Assembly (NCBI GenBank): GCA_947565875.1
Contig: CANOHR010000037.1
Location: 1-8,307 of the forward strand
Direction: 5' to 3'
Length of the DNA stretch: 8,307 nucleotides
Source: an uncultured Pseudoflavonifractor sp.
GTDB taxonomy: Bacteria > Bacillota > Clostridia > Oscillospirales > Oscillospiraceae
Shown in pieces: positions 1-5,530 of the stretch. A model generated the notes under the pieces. It saw only the letters and a program-made list of their open reading frames with translations, did no database searches and was not told the origin of the DNA. Position 1 is the stretch's first letter. Every line of letters begins with the position of its first letter. Both the position numbers and the translations under genes were made by a program.

Positions 1-1378
1 AGGGGCACTGGCCCAGATAGTTCATAAACTGGTTGGCCGTCATGCCCTTCATGCTTTCCGCCAGCTTGCCCGTCTTGGGGAAGGTGATGCTGGTCAGGTT
101 TTCGCAGCCCGAGACCACGCCGGTCTCCATCTCCTCCAAAGCGTCAGGCAGGGCGATGGAGGTGAAGGCGTTTCCAGCAAAGGCGCCGTCGCCCAGCTTT
201 TTCAGTCCCTTGGGCAGGGTGACGGAGGTGAGGCCGCAGCCGCTGAAGGCATTCTCTCCGATCTCCTGCACCGAAGCAGGAAGACTGATGGAGGTGAGGG
301 CGGAACAGCCGCAGAAGGCATAGGCCTCCACCGCCGTCAGGGTGTTGGGCAGGGTCACGCCGGTGAGGGAGGTGCAGTTCTGGAAGGCCTGCTCCCCGAT
401 GTTGGTCACCGAGTTGGGAATGGTGATACGCTTGAGGTAATCGCACTCCAAGAAGGCCCGCATTCCGATCTCAGTGACGCCGCTGGGAATGTTGACCTCC
501 TGGACGGTGCTGTCCCAGAAGGCGTCTGCGTTGATGGTGCGGACCGTATCGGGCAGGACCACTTTAAGAACGCCGCGCTCAAAGACCCGATCCTCCCCAT
601 TGCCGATGGTGGTCACTCCGTCAGGGATGGTCACCGTGCCCGAGGTGGCGGTGCAGCGGATCAGCACGCCGTTCTCAATGATAAAGATGGAATCGTCCTG
701 GACCAGCGTTTGGGTCGGAGCAGGGTCCTGGTCCTCGCCGCTCTCTTCCCCATCGCTGACTCCGTAGTAGAGAGGGGTATCATAAAAGTAGGCCAGCTGT
801 TCTTCCTTTGTCACAGCACGGCCCCCGAAGGTGGCCTTGGTGGTAGGGTTGCCGTAAAAAGCGTTCCGTCCCACCGTCACCCCGGCGGGAACGTCCACCT
901 GGGTCAGATTGCAGAAGGAGAAGGCGTTCATACCGATCTCCTGCAAACCGCTGGAAAAGCTGATCTGGGCCAGGCTGTGGCAGTTGTCAAAGGCCTCGGT
1001 CCCGATGGTCCTCAGGGAGGAGGGGAAGGTGATGGAGGTGAGGCTTCCGCACTCAGCGAAGGCCATATCCTCAATGGTGGTCAGCCCCTCAGGCAGGTTG
1101 ATGGAGGACAGGGGCGATTCACAGAAGGCCTCCCGTCCAATGACCCGGATGGAGTCGGGCAAGGTGACCTTCAGGCCGGAAAAACTGAAAAAGCCGTAAA
1201 ACACCTCGGGACCGATCTCAGTGACCCCATCGGGGATCACCACGTTGCCGCCGTTGCCGTTATATTCGACGAGGACGCCGCCCTCAATGACAAAGTCCTC
1301 CTCCGCCGCAAAGACCGGGACAGCCGACCCCAGACAAAGACAGAGGGCCAAAAGAGTGGAAAGAAATCTCTTTTTCAT
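1..1378 (-). CDS. BspA-like leucine-rich-repeat (LRR_5) exported protein, N-terminal part
   Basis: Partial gene: 459 codons are visible and the reading frame stays open at the left edge. The start ATG (1376-1378) is preceded by AGGAGGAG at 1387-1394. Residues 1-24 form a signal peptide (Lys/Arg-rich start, Leu/Cys-rich core, VFA-A cleavage site). The rest is made of ~23-residue LRR_5 units with the pattern L-T-S-I-x-(L/F)-P-x-x-(L/V)-x-x-I-G-x-x-A-F-x-x-C. Two blocks begin alike: residues 28-56 (F-V-I-E-G-G-V-L ... V-V-I-P-D-G-V-T-E-I-G) and 231-260 (F-I-I-E-N-G-V-L ... V-T-I-P-D-G-V-T-T-I-G). An acidic, Pro/Gln-containing linker (about residues 205-228) separates them. LRR_5/BspA proteins are typically secreted or surface-bound and often mediate adhesion in gut and oral bacteria. 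The anchoring domain, if any, lies outside the window, so ligand and location are unknown. It has its own promoter and is not part of the chrA operon. Confidence 0.93.
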   Translation of the reverse strand, partial: MKKRFLSTLLALCLCLGSAVPVFAAEEDFVIEGGVLVEYNGNGGNVVIPDGVTEIGPEVFYGFFSFSGLKVTLPDSIRVIGREAFCESPLSSINLPEGLTTIEDMAFAECGSLTSITFPSSLRTIGTEAFDNCHSLAQISFSSGLQEIGMNAFSFCNLTQVDVPAGVTVGRNAFYGNPTTKATFGGRAVTKEEQLAYFYDTPLYYGVSDGEESGEDQDPAPTQTLVQDDSIFIIENGVLIRCTATSGTVTIPDGVTTIGNGEDRVFERGVLKVVLPDTVRTINADAFWDSTVQEVNIPSGVTEIGMRAFLECDYLKRITIPNSVTNIGEQAFQNCTSLTGVTLPNTLTAVEAYAFCGCSALTSISLPASVQEIGENAFSGCGLTSVTLPKGLKKLGDGAFAGNAFTSIALPDALEEMETGVVSGCENLTSITFPKTGKLAESMKGMTANQFMNYLGQCP

Positions 1379-1420
1379 GCTGCAATCTCCTCCTATATTT
1401 CCGTTTAGGAATGATTTTAT

Positions 1421-1449
1421 ATGATAGAGGAAAAAGGGGGGAAAGTCAA
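1421..1449 (-). promoter_or_regulatory. Sigma-A-like promoter of the LRR gene
   Basis: On the minus strand a -35 box TTGACT (1444-1449) and a -10 box TATCAT (1421-1426) are separated by exactly 17 bp. This predicts a transcript start near 1414 and a leader of about 36 nt before the LRR start codon. The match is 5 of 6 bases in each box. The promoter lies downstream of the chrA terminator, so the LRR gene is an independent unit. Confidence 0.7.
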
Positions 1450-1474
1450 GGATACAATCCGGCAGATAACGCTG

Positions 1475-1505
1475 AAAAAGCGGGCCGCCTTGGGCGGCCC
1501 GCTTT
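1475..1505 (-). terminator. Rho-independent terminator of the chrA pair
   Basis: A perfect 13-bp stem (1477-1489 pairing with 1493-1505, core CGGGCCGCC) with a 3-nt loop is followed on the minus strand by a run of five T. It starts 18 nt after the stop codon of the second ChrA protein, which fits termination of that leftward transcript. Confidence 0.88.
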
Positions 1506-1522
1506 GCAGTTCGGGCTTTTGC

Positions 1523-2092
1523 TCAGAAGGAAAACGCCACCCCCACCACCGCCGAGGCGAGGATGAAGAAGATGGGGTGTACCTTTTTCAGCGGCGTGAA
1601 CTTCACGCACACGAACACCACCACCGCCAGCGCGATGGGCGGCCAGTTGGGGTAGTTGGCAAAGGCGCTCTCCAGCCCTGTGGCGGGGCGGAGCAGGGCG
1701 ATCCGGGCCACCTGAAGCATAGCGGCGGTGATAAGGGCCACTGAGGCGGCCCGGAGGCCGTAGAAGACCCCGTCCACCGCCTTGGACTGGCGGAACCTTT
1801 GCAAAAATTGGGCGATGATGAGGATGATAACGATGGAGGGGAAGATGAGCCCCAGGGTAGAGACCACGCCCCCCAGGATCCCACCGGAGGTAAAGCCTAC
1901 ATAGGTGGCCATGTTGACCCCCATGGGGCCGGGGGTGGATTCGGAGATGGCGATCATGTCGGCCAGCTGGCCCGAGGTGAACCAGCCGGTCCGCGCCCCC
2001 AGATCGGTGAGAAAGGGAATGGTAGCAAGGCCCCCTCCCACAGAGAAGAGGCCTACCCGGCAAAATTCAAAGAAAAGCCGCAGATAGATCAT
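1523..2092 (-). CDS. Chromate transporter ChrA family, second half protein
   Basis: A 189-residue integral membrane protein of the short-chain ChrA (CHR) family, in which two ~190-residue proteins are thought to work together like the two halves of full-length ChrA (compare B. subtilis YwrA/YwrB). Family signatures seen: a glycine motif S-V-G-G-G-L-A-T-I-P (residues 17-26), E-S-T-P-G-P-M-G-V-N-M-A-T-Y-V-G (51-66), and a hydrophobic stretch F-P-S-I-V-I-I-L-I-I-A (84-94). The start ATG (2090-2092) overlaps the stop of the preceding gene as ATGA, so the two are probably translationally coupled; a G-rich stretch (AAGGGGGTG) lies upstream. The open frame extends about 30 codons further 5', but that extension is inside the upstream gene and lacks family similarity. 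Expected role: export of chromate or a related oxyanion. The true substrate in an anaerobe is uncertain. Confidence 0.93.
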   Translation of the reverse strand: MIYLRLFFEFCRVGLFSVGGGLATIPFLTDLGARTGWFTSGQLADMIAISESTPGPMGVNMATYVGFTSGGILGGVVSTLGLIFPSIVIILIIAQFLQRFRQSKAVDGVFYGLRAASVALITAAMLQVARIALLRPATGLESAFANYPNWPPIALAVVVFVCVKFTPLKKVHPIFFILASAVVGVAFSF

Positions 2093-2688
2093 GCCTTCCG
2101 CACCCCCTTTAAGGTCCGGACGCCAAGGCCGACGGCTCCGGAGAAGATGACCAGGAATACCGGGGACGTGACCACATCCCATACCGCTAAAAGGACGGCG
2201 GAAGTGGGATCAGGCAGGGTAATAAAGCTTCCCGCGGCGGCCAAAGCCAGCACGGCAATATAGATGATCCGGGTGGGCCAGTCCTTGACGGCGCCTTTAA
2301 AGAGCTTGATAACGCTGACCAGAATGAGGGCCACCACCCCTGCCCGAATGCCGTTGAAGGCGTGGGAGACCGCCTCCAGGTGCATAAAGTTGCTTAAAAA
2401 AGCGGCGATGGCCAGAATGATGACGATGGAGGGGAAAACCACCCCCAATGTGGCGATAACGCCTCCGGCGATCCCGCCCTGGGAGGAGCCCACAAAGGTG
2501 GCGGTATTGACGGCGATAACGCCGGGGGTACACTGGCCTACAGCGTAGTAGTCGGCCAGCTGGTCCTCCGTGGCCCATTTTTTCTTTTCCACGATCTCCC
2601 GCTGGAGGATGGGGAGCATGGCGTAGCCGCCGCCGAAGGTCATGACCCCCACCTTGGCGAAGGTAAAAAACAACTCCGCTAACAGCAC
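2089..2688 (-). CDS. Chromate transporter ChrA family, first half protein
   Basis: A 199-residue polytopic membrane protein, partner of the following ChrA half. Visible motifs: T-F-G-G-G-Y-A-M-L-P (residues 17-26), G-Q-C-T-P-G-V-I-A-V-N-T-A-T-F-V-G (51-67) and F-P-S-I-V-I-I-L (85-92), all typical of the CHR domain. I place the start at GTG 2686-2688. It sits 8 nt after AGGAG (2697-2701) and downstream of the predicted transcript start near 2722. The frame continues upstream to a TTG at 2755-2757, but that codon lies within the -35 box of the promoter and would not be in the mRNA. The gene ends in an ATGA overlap with the next one. No chromate-responsive regulator is adjacent, so expression may be constitutive from its near-consensus promoter. 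Substrate assignment rests on family only. Confidence 0.92.
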   Translation of the reverse strand: MLLAELFFTFAKVGVMTFGGGYAMLPILQREIVEKKKWATEDQLADYYAVGQCTPGVIAVNTATFVGSSQGGIAGGVIATLGVVFPSIVIILAIAAFLSNFMHLEAVSHAFNGIRAGVVALILVSVIKLFKGAVKDWPTRIIYIAVLALAAAGSFITLPDPTSAVLLAVWDVVTSPVFLVIFSGAVGLGVRTLKGVRKA

Positions 2689-2728
2689 CGAAAAGACTCC
2701 TTTCTTTGGCTCAGTTAATTTCTTTGGT

Positions 2729-2757
2729 ATTATAGTACGCTTTGGAAAAGATTGCAA
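2729..2757 (-). promoter_or_regulatory. Promoter of the chrA pair
   Basis: Minus strand -35 TTGCAA (2752-2757) and -10 TATAAT (2729-2734) with a 17-bp spacer. This gives a transcript start near 2722 and a leader of about 34 nt ending at the GTG start. A perfect -10 and optimal spacing suggest a strong vegetative promoter. Confidence 0.78.
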
Positions 2758-2764
2758 CCTGGGC

Positions 2765-2793
2765 TTGCGCGGTGGGAAGGACTGTATTATAAT
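2765..2793 (+). promoter_or_regulatory. Promoter of the divergent membrane-protein gene
   Basis: Plus strand -35-like TTGCGC (2765-2770), 17-bp spacer and a perfect -10 TATAAT (2788-2793). The predicted start is near 2800, about 32 nt before the ATG at 2832. Its -35 box is only 7 bp from the -35 box of the chrA promoter on the other strand, so the two polymerase sites are back to back. Confidence 0.68.
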
Positions 2794-2831
2794 GAAGCCT
2801 GACCCAAGATCTTATGCGAGGAGAGAGGCAT

Positions 2832-3611
2832 ATGAGCGAGTATATCAAGGAGATGGACGAGGCTTACCGGAGCAAGCACTATCCTCAGGGTTCCTTTTTT
2901 GAGAAGGCCGCTCAGGAAAATAAGCGGGGAAACATTACCCTGGCGGTCATGTCGGCCCTGGTGTCGGCATTGCTGGTGGGTGTGATCGTTTTTCTGGTCT
3001 CCCTGACCCTGACCCGGATGAAGGAAGGCAATGAAGATGCGTTGAGTATCGGGCTTCTCTTTATTGCCATCGTGGCTCTGTTGCTGGCCCTTTGCCTTTT
3101 TGGGCTGGTGTTCGCTATCCGCCACATCAAGGACGGCGCGGCCAAAGTGATAAAAAGCAGCGCAAAGCAAAGCGGCCTTGACGAGGCGGACATCCGGGAG
3201 TTTGACCGGCAGGCCATGCAGACCGGCAGCTATGTTCTGGCCCTGGCCGGAAAGGTATCCGCCGCCATGTCGGGACAGAAGGAGGGGATCCTGACCCGGG
3301 ACTACCTTTGGCTGGGGGATCGGGCCAACACGATCCTGAAGCGGGAGGACATCGTGGGAGCCAGCCTCTACCACTGGTATTACTATGTCAATAAAAAGCG
3401 GGTCAGCAGTCTGAACCTGGCCGTCCTCAGCCGGAACAATGTGATGGCGGGGGTGGAGACCAGGGAGGAGAGCGGCAAAGAACTGATGAAGCTTCTCCGG
3501 GAGACCCACCCTTCCATCCAGATCCACGAGGGCGTCCTGGAGGAGGGCAAGCAGTTCGACCAATGGCGGGAGGAACTGACAAAAACCGCCGGGGCACACC
3601 CCGGGACCTGA
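2832..3611 (+). CDS. Unrecognised membrane protein with a soluble C-terminal domain
   Basis: A 259-residue protein that I do not recognise. The start ATG at 2832 is chosen over the in-frame ATG at 2814 because AGGAG (2819-2823) stands 8 nt before 2832. Visible layout: a charged cytoplasm-like N-terminus (1-33), a hydrophobic helix (about 34-60), a short charged loop, a second helix (about 71-97), then a soluble domain. The soluble part has a charged helix-like stretch (100-130) and a segment with alternating hydrophobics (151-232: I-L-T-R-D-Y-L-W-L, I-L-K-R-E-D-I-V-G-A-S-L-Y, V-S-S-L-N-L-A-V-L) that looks like beta strands ending in a helix. That pattern faintly recalls small bacterial PH-like membrane-associated domains, but this is only an impression. 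It is a single-gene unit, divergent from chrA and convergent with birA; no function can be inferred from context. Confidence 0.85.
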   Translation: MSEYIKEMDEAYRSKHYPQGSFFEKAAQENKRGNITLAVMSALVSALLVGVIVFLVSLTLTRMKEGNEDALSIGLLFIAIVALLLALCLFGLVFAIRHIKDGAAKVIKSSAKQSGLDEADIREFDRQAMQTGSYVLALAGKVSAAMSGQKEGILTRDYLWLGDRANTILKREDIVGASLYHWYYYVNKKRVSSLNLAVLSRNNVMAGVETREESGKELMKLLRETHPSIQIHEGVLEEGKQFDQWREELTKTAGAHPGT

Positions 3612-3620
3612 GAAATAACG

Positions 3621-3734
3621 AAAAGAAAGCCCGGCCTGACGGGCGTTGAGAAAAGAGAGCCTTTTGTAGGGGCGGCTGATAGCCGCCCCTACAGAATTCC
3701 TTAAATCAACGTCCCTAAGGTCGGGCTTTCTTTT
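3621..3734. terminator. Nested palindrome acting as bidirectional terminator
   Basis: Outer arms 3621-3649 and 3706-3734 are 29 nt each and match as an inverted repeat at 25 of 29 positions. Two of the four mismatches would be G-U pairs in RNA. The outermost 13 bp (AAAAGAAAGCCCG) are perfect and end in T-rich tracts on both strands. The element lies between convergent genes: the membrane-protein stop is at 3609-3611 and the birA stop at 3744-3746. It therefore fits termination of both transcripts. Its loop contains a separate perfect 13-bp hairpin (3665-3693). Confidence 0.75.
3665..3693. repeat. GTAGGGGCGG-type palindromic repeat, copy 1
   Basis: Perfect 13-bp inverted repeat, TGTAGGGGCGGCT (3665-3677) and AGCCGCCCCTACA (3681-3693), around the loop GAT. 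It extends by three more RNA pairs (3662-3664 with 3694-3696, one being G-U). The core TAGGGGCG is shared with the hairpin at 4767-4791. From general knowledge, palindromes starting TAGGGGCG are dispersed intergenic repeats in Clostridia genomes; the copy number here cannot be judged from this window. Confidence 0.75.
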
Positions 3735-3743
3735 GTATTCAGG

Positions 3744-4724
3744 TCAGGCGTATCCGTACAGCCCCCGTACCGAGGCCTCCCCGGAGAAAACGTCCTCCTC
3801 CCCGCCGTCGGGGAACCGGACATGGAGGGTAAAATCCTCGTTGATCCGCTCCGCAAAGGCGTCCCGGCTCTCCCCATCCTGGATGAGCCGGACCTCCCGT
3901 GCGGTGGTAACGCAGCGGCGGCGGTATTCCTTCAGATAGTCCTCTCGCCGGCGAGGAAAGCTTTCCCACAGGGTGTTAAGTTCTGCGATCAAAGCGGAGG
4001 CCACGTCGGCTCGCCTGGGCGGCTGGGTCATATGCTGTCCCAGCGAGGTAGCCATGGCGGAGAGTTCCGGTCCAAAGTCCGCCTCGCTCTGGCTCACGTT
4101 GATGCCCATGCCCATCACCACATAGTCCAGCCGCCCATCATCGTCCACTCCCAATTCGCAGAGAATACCGCAGAGCTTTTTGCCGTCCAGCAGGGGATCA
4201 TTGACCCACTTGATCTGACAGGAGAGGTCTCCAAGACGTTCCACAGCCCGGCATACCGCCACGGCGCACCAGGCGGTAAGCTGCTGGATCTGAACAAGAG
4301 AGCATTGAGGACGAAGAAGGACCGAGAGATACAGCCCCTTACCGGGAAGGGATTGGAAGGAGCGGCCCCGGCGGCCCTTGCCTCCGGTCTGTTCCCCGGC
4401 AATGACCACCAGCCCGCTTGGGGCTCCCTCGGCGGCCAGACGTTTGCATTCATTGTTGGTGGAGTCGGTCACATCCAGGCAAATGACACGGTTGCCTACT
4501 ATCTGTCCGAGCCGGGTCAGTTCTCCGGGGGAGAGAACGTCCGGGGCGGAGAGAAGCCGGTAGCCCAGCCCCGGACGAGAATCGATCTCATACCCTTCAG
4601 TTCGGAGTGCCTCCATAGCCTTCCACACGGCGGCCCGGCTGACCCCCAGGCTTTGGCTCATAGCCTGACCGGAGAGAGGGACGGAGGCGGAGGAGAGAAG
4701 ATGAAGGACATTATCTTTCAACAT
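3744..4724 (-). CDS. birA: BirA: biotin-protein ligase and biotin operon repressor
   Basis: A 326-residue bifunctional enzyme. It makes biotinyl-5'-AMP from biotin and ATP, transfers biotin to the lysine of carboxylase carrier domains, and as the adenylate-bound dimer represses biotin genes. Residues 1-60 hold a winged helix-turn-helix (S-G-Q-A-M-S-Q-S-L-G-V-S-R-A-A-V-W-K), so this is the DNA-binding class. The catalytic domain shows the adenylate-binding loop G-K-G-R-R-G-R (115-121), K-W-V-N-D (172-176, with the catalytic-site Lys172), K-K-L-C-G-I-L-C-E-L (182-191) and G-M-G-I-N-V (205-210). The last ~50 residues form the SH3-like C-terminal domain. Start ATG 4722-4724 follows GGGTG by 8 nt. 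The frame continues 41 codons upstream to a TTG at 4845-4847, but that TTG is inside the -35 box. It is divergent from bioY, with BirA-type operators between, so autoregulation is likely. Confidence 0.96.
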   Translation of the reverse strand: MLKDNVLHLLSSASVPLSGQAMSQSLGVSRAAVWKAMEALRTEGYEIDSRPGLGYRLLSAPDVLSPGELTRLGQIVGNRVICLDVTDSTNNECKRLAAEGAPSGLVVIAGEQTGGKGRRGRSFQSLPGKGLYLSVLLRPQCSLVQIQQLTAWCAVAVCRAVERLGDLSCQIKWVNDPLLDGKKLCGILCELGVDDDGRLDYVVMGMGINVSQSEADFGPELSAMATSLGQHMTQPPRRADVASALIAELNTLWESFPRRREDYLKEYRRRCVTTAREVRLIQDGESRDAFAERINEDFTLHVRFPDGGEEDVFSGEASVRGLYGYA

Positions 4725-4766
4725 AGATATTTCACCCTTTCCGTCGGTAACATACCGTTCTCTTCG

Positions 4767-4791
4767 TAGGGGCGACCCTTGTGGTCGCCCG
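4767..4791. repeat. TAGGGGCGACC palindromic repeat, copy 2, in the birA leader
   Basis: Stem GGGCGACC (4770-4777) and GGTCGCCC (4783-4790) around a 5-nt loop, preceded by TAG. It shares the TAGGGGCG edge with the hairpin at 3665-3693. It lies in the predicted birA 5' untranslated region, between the transcript start near 4812 and the ATG at 4724. It lacks a T run, so it is not an obvious terminator. Confidence 0.65.
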
Positions 4792-4818
4792 CCTGGGGCA
4801 CCTATTGTCCCTCCTTCT

Positions 4819-4847
4819 ACTGTACCGCACCATAAAAAAAATGTCAA
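4819..4847 (-). promoter_or_regulatory. birA promoter
   Basis: Minus strand -35 TTGACA (4842-4847, perfect) with a 17-bp spacer rich in T and a -10 TACAGT (4819-4824, 4 of 6). The predicted start is near 4812, giving a leader of about 88 nt. The -35 box coincides with the left arm of a BirA-type operator (4842-4870). Confidence 0.65.
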
Positions 4848-4870
4848 CCAAAATGGAAATTCAGTTTACA
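4842..4870. promoter_or_regulatory. BirA operator 1 (shared by birA and bioY promoters)
   Basis: Half-sites TGTCAACC (4842-4849) and AGTTTACA (4863-4870) separated by 13 nt. They match TGTAAACC and GGTTTACA at 7 of 8 bases each, with the same spacing as the perfect site at 4897-4925. The left arm contains the birA -35 box on the minus strand, and the right arm contains the bioY -35 box TTTACA on the plus strand. Binding here would block both genes. Confidence 0.7.
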
Positions 4871-4893
4871 ATGCCTCCAAAATGTGCTATCCT
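4865..4893 (+). promoter_or_regulatory. bioY promoter
   Basis: Plus strand -35 TTTACA (4865-4870), 17-bp spacer and -10 TATCCT (4888-4893) preceded by an extended -10 TG (4885-4886). The predicted start is near 4899-4900, inside the left arm of operator 2. The -10 itself is only 4 of 6, so the extended element may matter. Confidence 0.55.
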
Positions 4894-4896
4894 TCC

Positions 4897-4925
4897 TGTA
4901 AACCAAATATGAAAAGAGGTTTACA
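4897..4925. promoter_or_regulatory. BirA operator 2 (bioY proximal)
   Basis: Perfect inverted repeat TGTAAACC (4897-4904), 13-nt spacer, GGTTTACA (4918-4925). The half-site sequence is that of the known BirA/bioO operator; as I recall, the 13-nt gap matches Gram-positive sites and is shorter than the gap in the E. coli operator. It covers the predicted bioY transcript start, and its right arm shares bases with the bioY ribosome-binding site AGAGG (4915-4919). Confidence 0.88.
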
Positions 4926-4928
4926 ACT

Positions 4929-5474
4929 ATGGATACCAAAACAAAAAAACTGGTCCAGGCGGCCCTCATGGCCGCCCTGACAGCGGTGGGGGCGTTTCTC
5001 CGTTTCCCCCTGGGAGCAATGTCCTTTACCTTGCAGGATATGTTTACCGTTCTGGCGGGAGTGCTGCTGGGCTGGAAGTGGGGCGCCGCCTCCCAGGCGG
5101 TCTATGTGGCCCTGGGGCTTATGGGGCTTCCTGTTTTTACCCAAGGGGGAGGTTTGGGGTATGTACTCCAGCCCAGCTTTGGGTTTTTGCTGGGGATCAT
5201 CCCTGCCGCCTCCTTCACCGGACTTTTGGCGGGAAACAGCGGAGACAGAAAACGGATCGTTTTTGCCTGCGCCGCAGGACTGGCGGTAATGTATCTTGTG
5301 GGCGTACCCTATATGGGCATGATCCTGAACCTATACATGGGCAAAGGCTTGTCGGTGTGGACTATCGTAAAGACGGGTATGCTGGTCTACCTGCCTGGAG
5401 ACGCCCTGAAGGTGGCGGTGGTAGCGGCGGTGGCCCCCGCCCTTTGCCGGGGAGTGCGAAGGGCGGACGCATAA
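4929..5474 (+). CDS. bioY: BioY: biotin-binding S component of an ECF transporter
   Basis: A 181-residue membrane protein that binds biotin and, with an ECF energising module (EcfA/EcfA'/EcfT), imports it. The length is normal for BioY and about six helices are visible. Family signatures: A-A-L-M-A-A-L-T-A-V-G-A near the N-terminus (11-22), Y-V-A-L-G-L-M-G-L-P-V-F followed by G-G-G-L-G-Y-V-L-Q-P-S-F-G-F-L-L-G (59-89), and Y-L-P-G-D-A-L-K (154-161). The ATG at 4929 lies 9 nt after AGAGG. No ecf genes are adjacent, so it must share a module encoded elsewhere. No biotin synthesis genes are in the window, so salvage may be the main source, though that is an inference. Its expression should fall when biotin is plentiful, through BirA at the two upstream operators. 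Confidence 0.96.
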   Translation: MDTKTKKLVQAALMAALTAVGAFLRFPLGAMSFTLQDMFTVLAGVLLGWKWGAASQAVYVALGLMGLPVFTQGGGLGYVLQPSFGFLLGIIPAASFTGLLAGNSGDRKRIVFACAAGLAVMYLVGVPYMGMILNLYMGKGLSVWTIVKTGMLVYLPGDALKVAVVAAVAPALCRGVRRADA

Positions 5475-5488
5475 CCGGAAGCTTTGTC

Positions 5489-5515
5489 CCATATAGTTGT
5501 GACAGAACTGTATGG
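5489..5515. promoter_or_regulatory. Dyad upstream of yabP, possible sporulation promoter or operator
   Basis: CCATATAGTT (5489-5498), 7-nt spacer, AACTGTATGG (5506-5515): 9 of 10 positions are symmetric and the tenth is a T-G pair. It lies in the short gap between bioY (stop 5472-5474) and yabP (ATG 5531). In B. subtilis yabP and yabQ are under sigma-E. The ATATA half could be part of a sigma-E-like -35, but the right half is a poor match to the sigma-E -10 CATACAAT. There is no T run, so it is not a standard terminator. Confidence 0.35.
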
Positions 5516-5530
5516 AAAGGCGGGGATATT

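Noticed and set aside
130..1240. Regularly spaced similar segments that might suggest a CRISPR array or tandem DNA repeat
   Set aside because: The periodicity of about 69 bp is imperfect and in codon register; it comes from the ~23-residue LRR units of a coding sequence.
710..1408. 232-codon plus-strand frame opposite the LRR gene
   Set aside because: Its Gly/Val/Asp/Gln-rich composition mirrors the LRR repeats on the other strand; the minus frame has a signal peptide and repeat periodicity.
1446..2063. 205-codon frame overlapping the second chrA gene on the same strand
   Set aside because: It is out of frame with the ChrA motifs, crosses the terminator, and is His/Arg/Pro-rich as expected for a shadow.
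2787..3599. 270-codon open frame on the minus strand opposite the membrane protein
   Set aside because: It overlaps the chrA/membrane-protein promoter region and lacks a ribosome-binding site; its His/Gln-rich translation looks like a shadow. The plus frame has a good start site and hydrophobic helices.
3822..4769. 315-codon open frame on the plus strand opposite birA
   Set aside because: It is entirely antisense to a clear BirA with all catalytic motifs; its translation shows no family pattern and results from GC-rich codon use.
5078..5530. Upstream extension of the yabP frame through bioY
   Set aside because: The extension lies within bioY in another frame and is Gly/Arg-rich with no similarity to YabP; YabP family proteins begin near the ATG at 5531.
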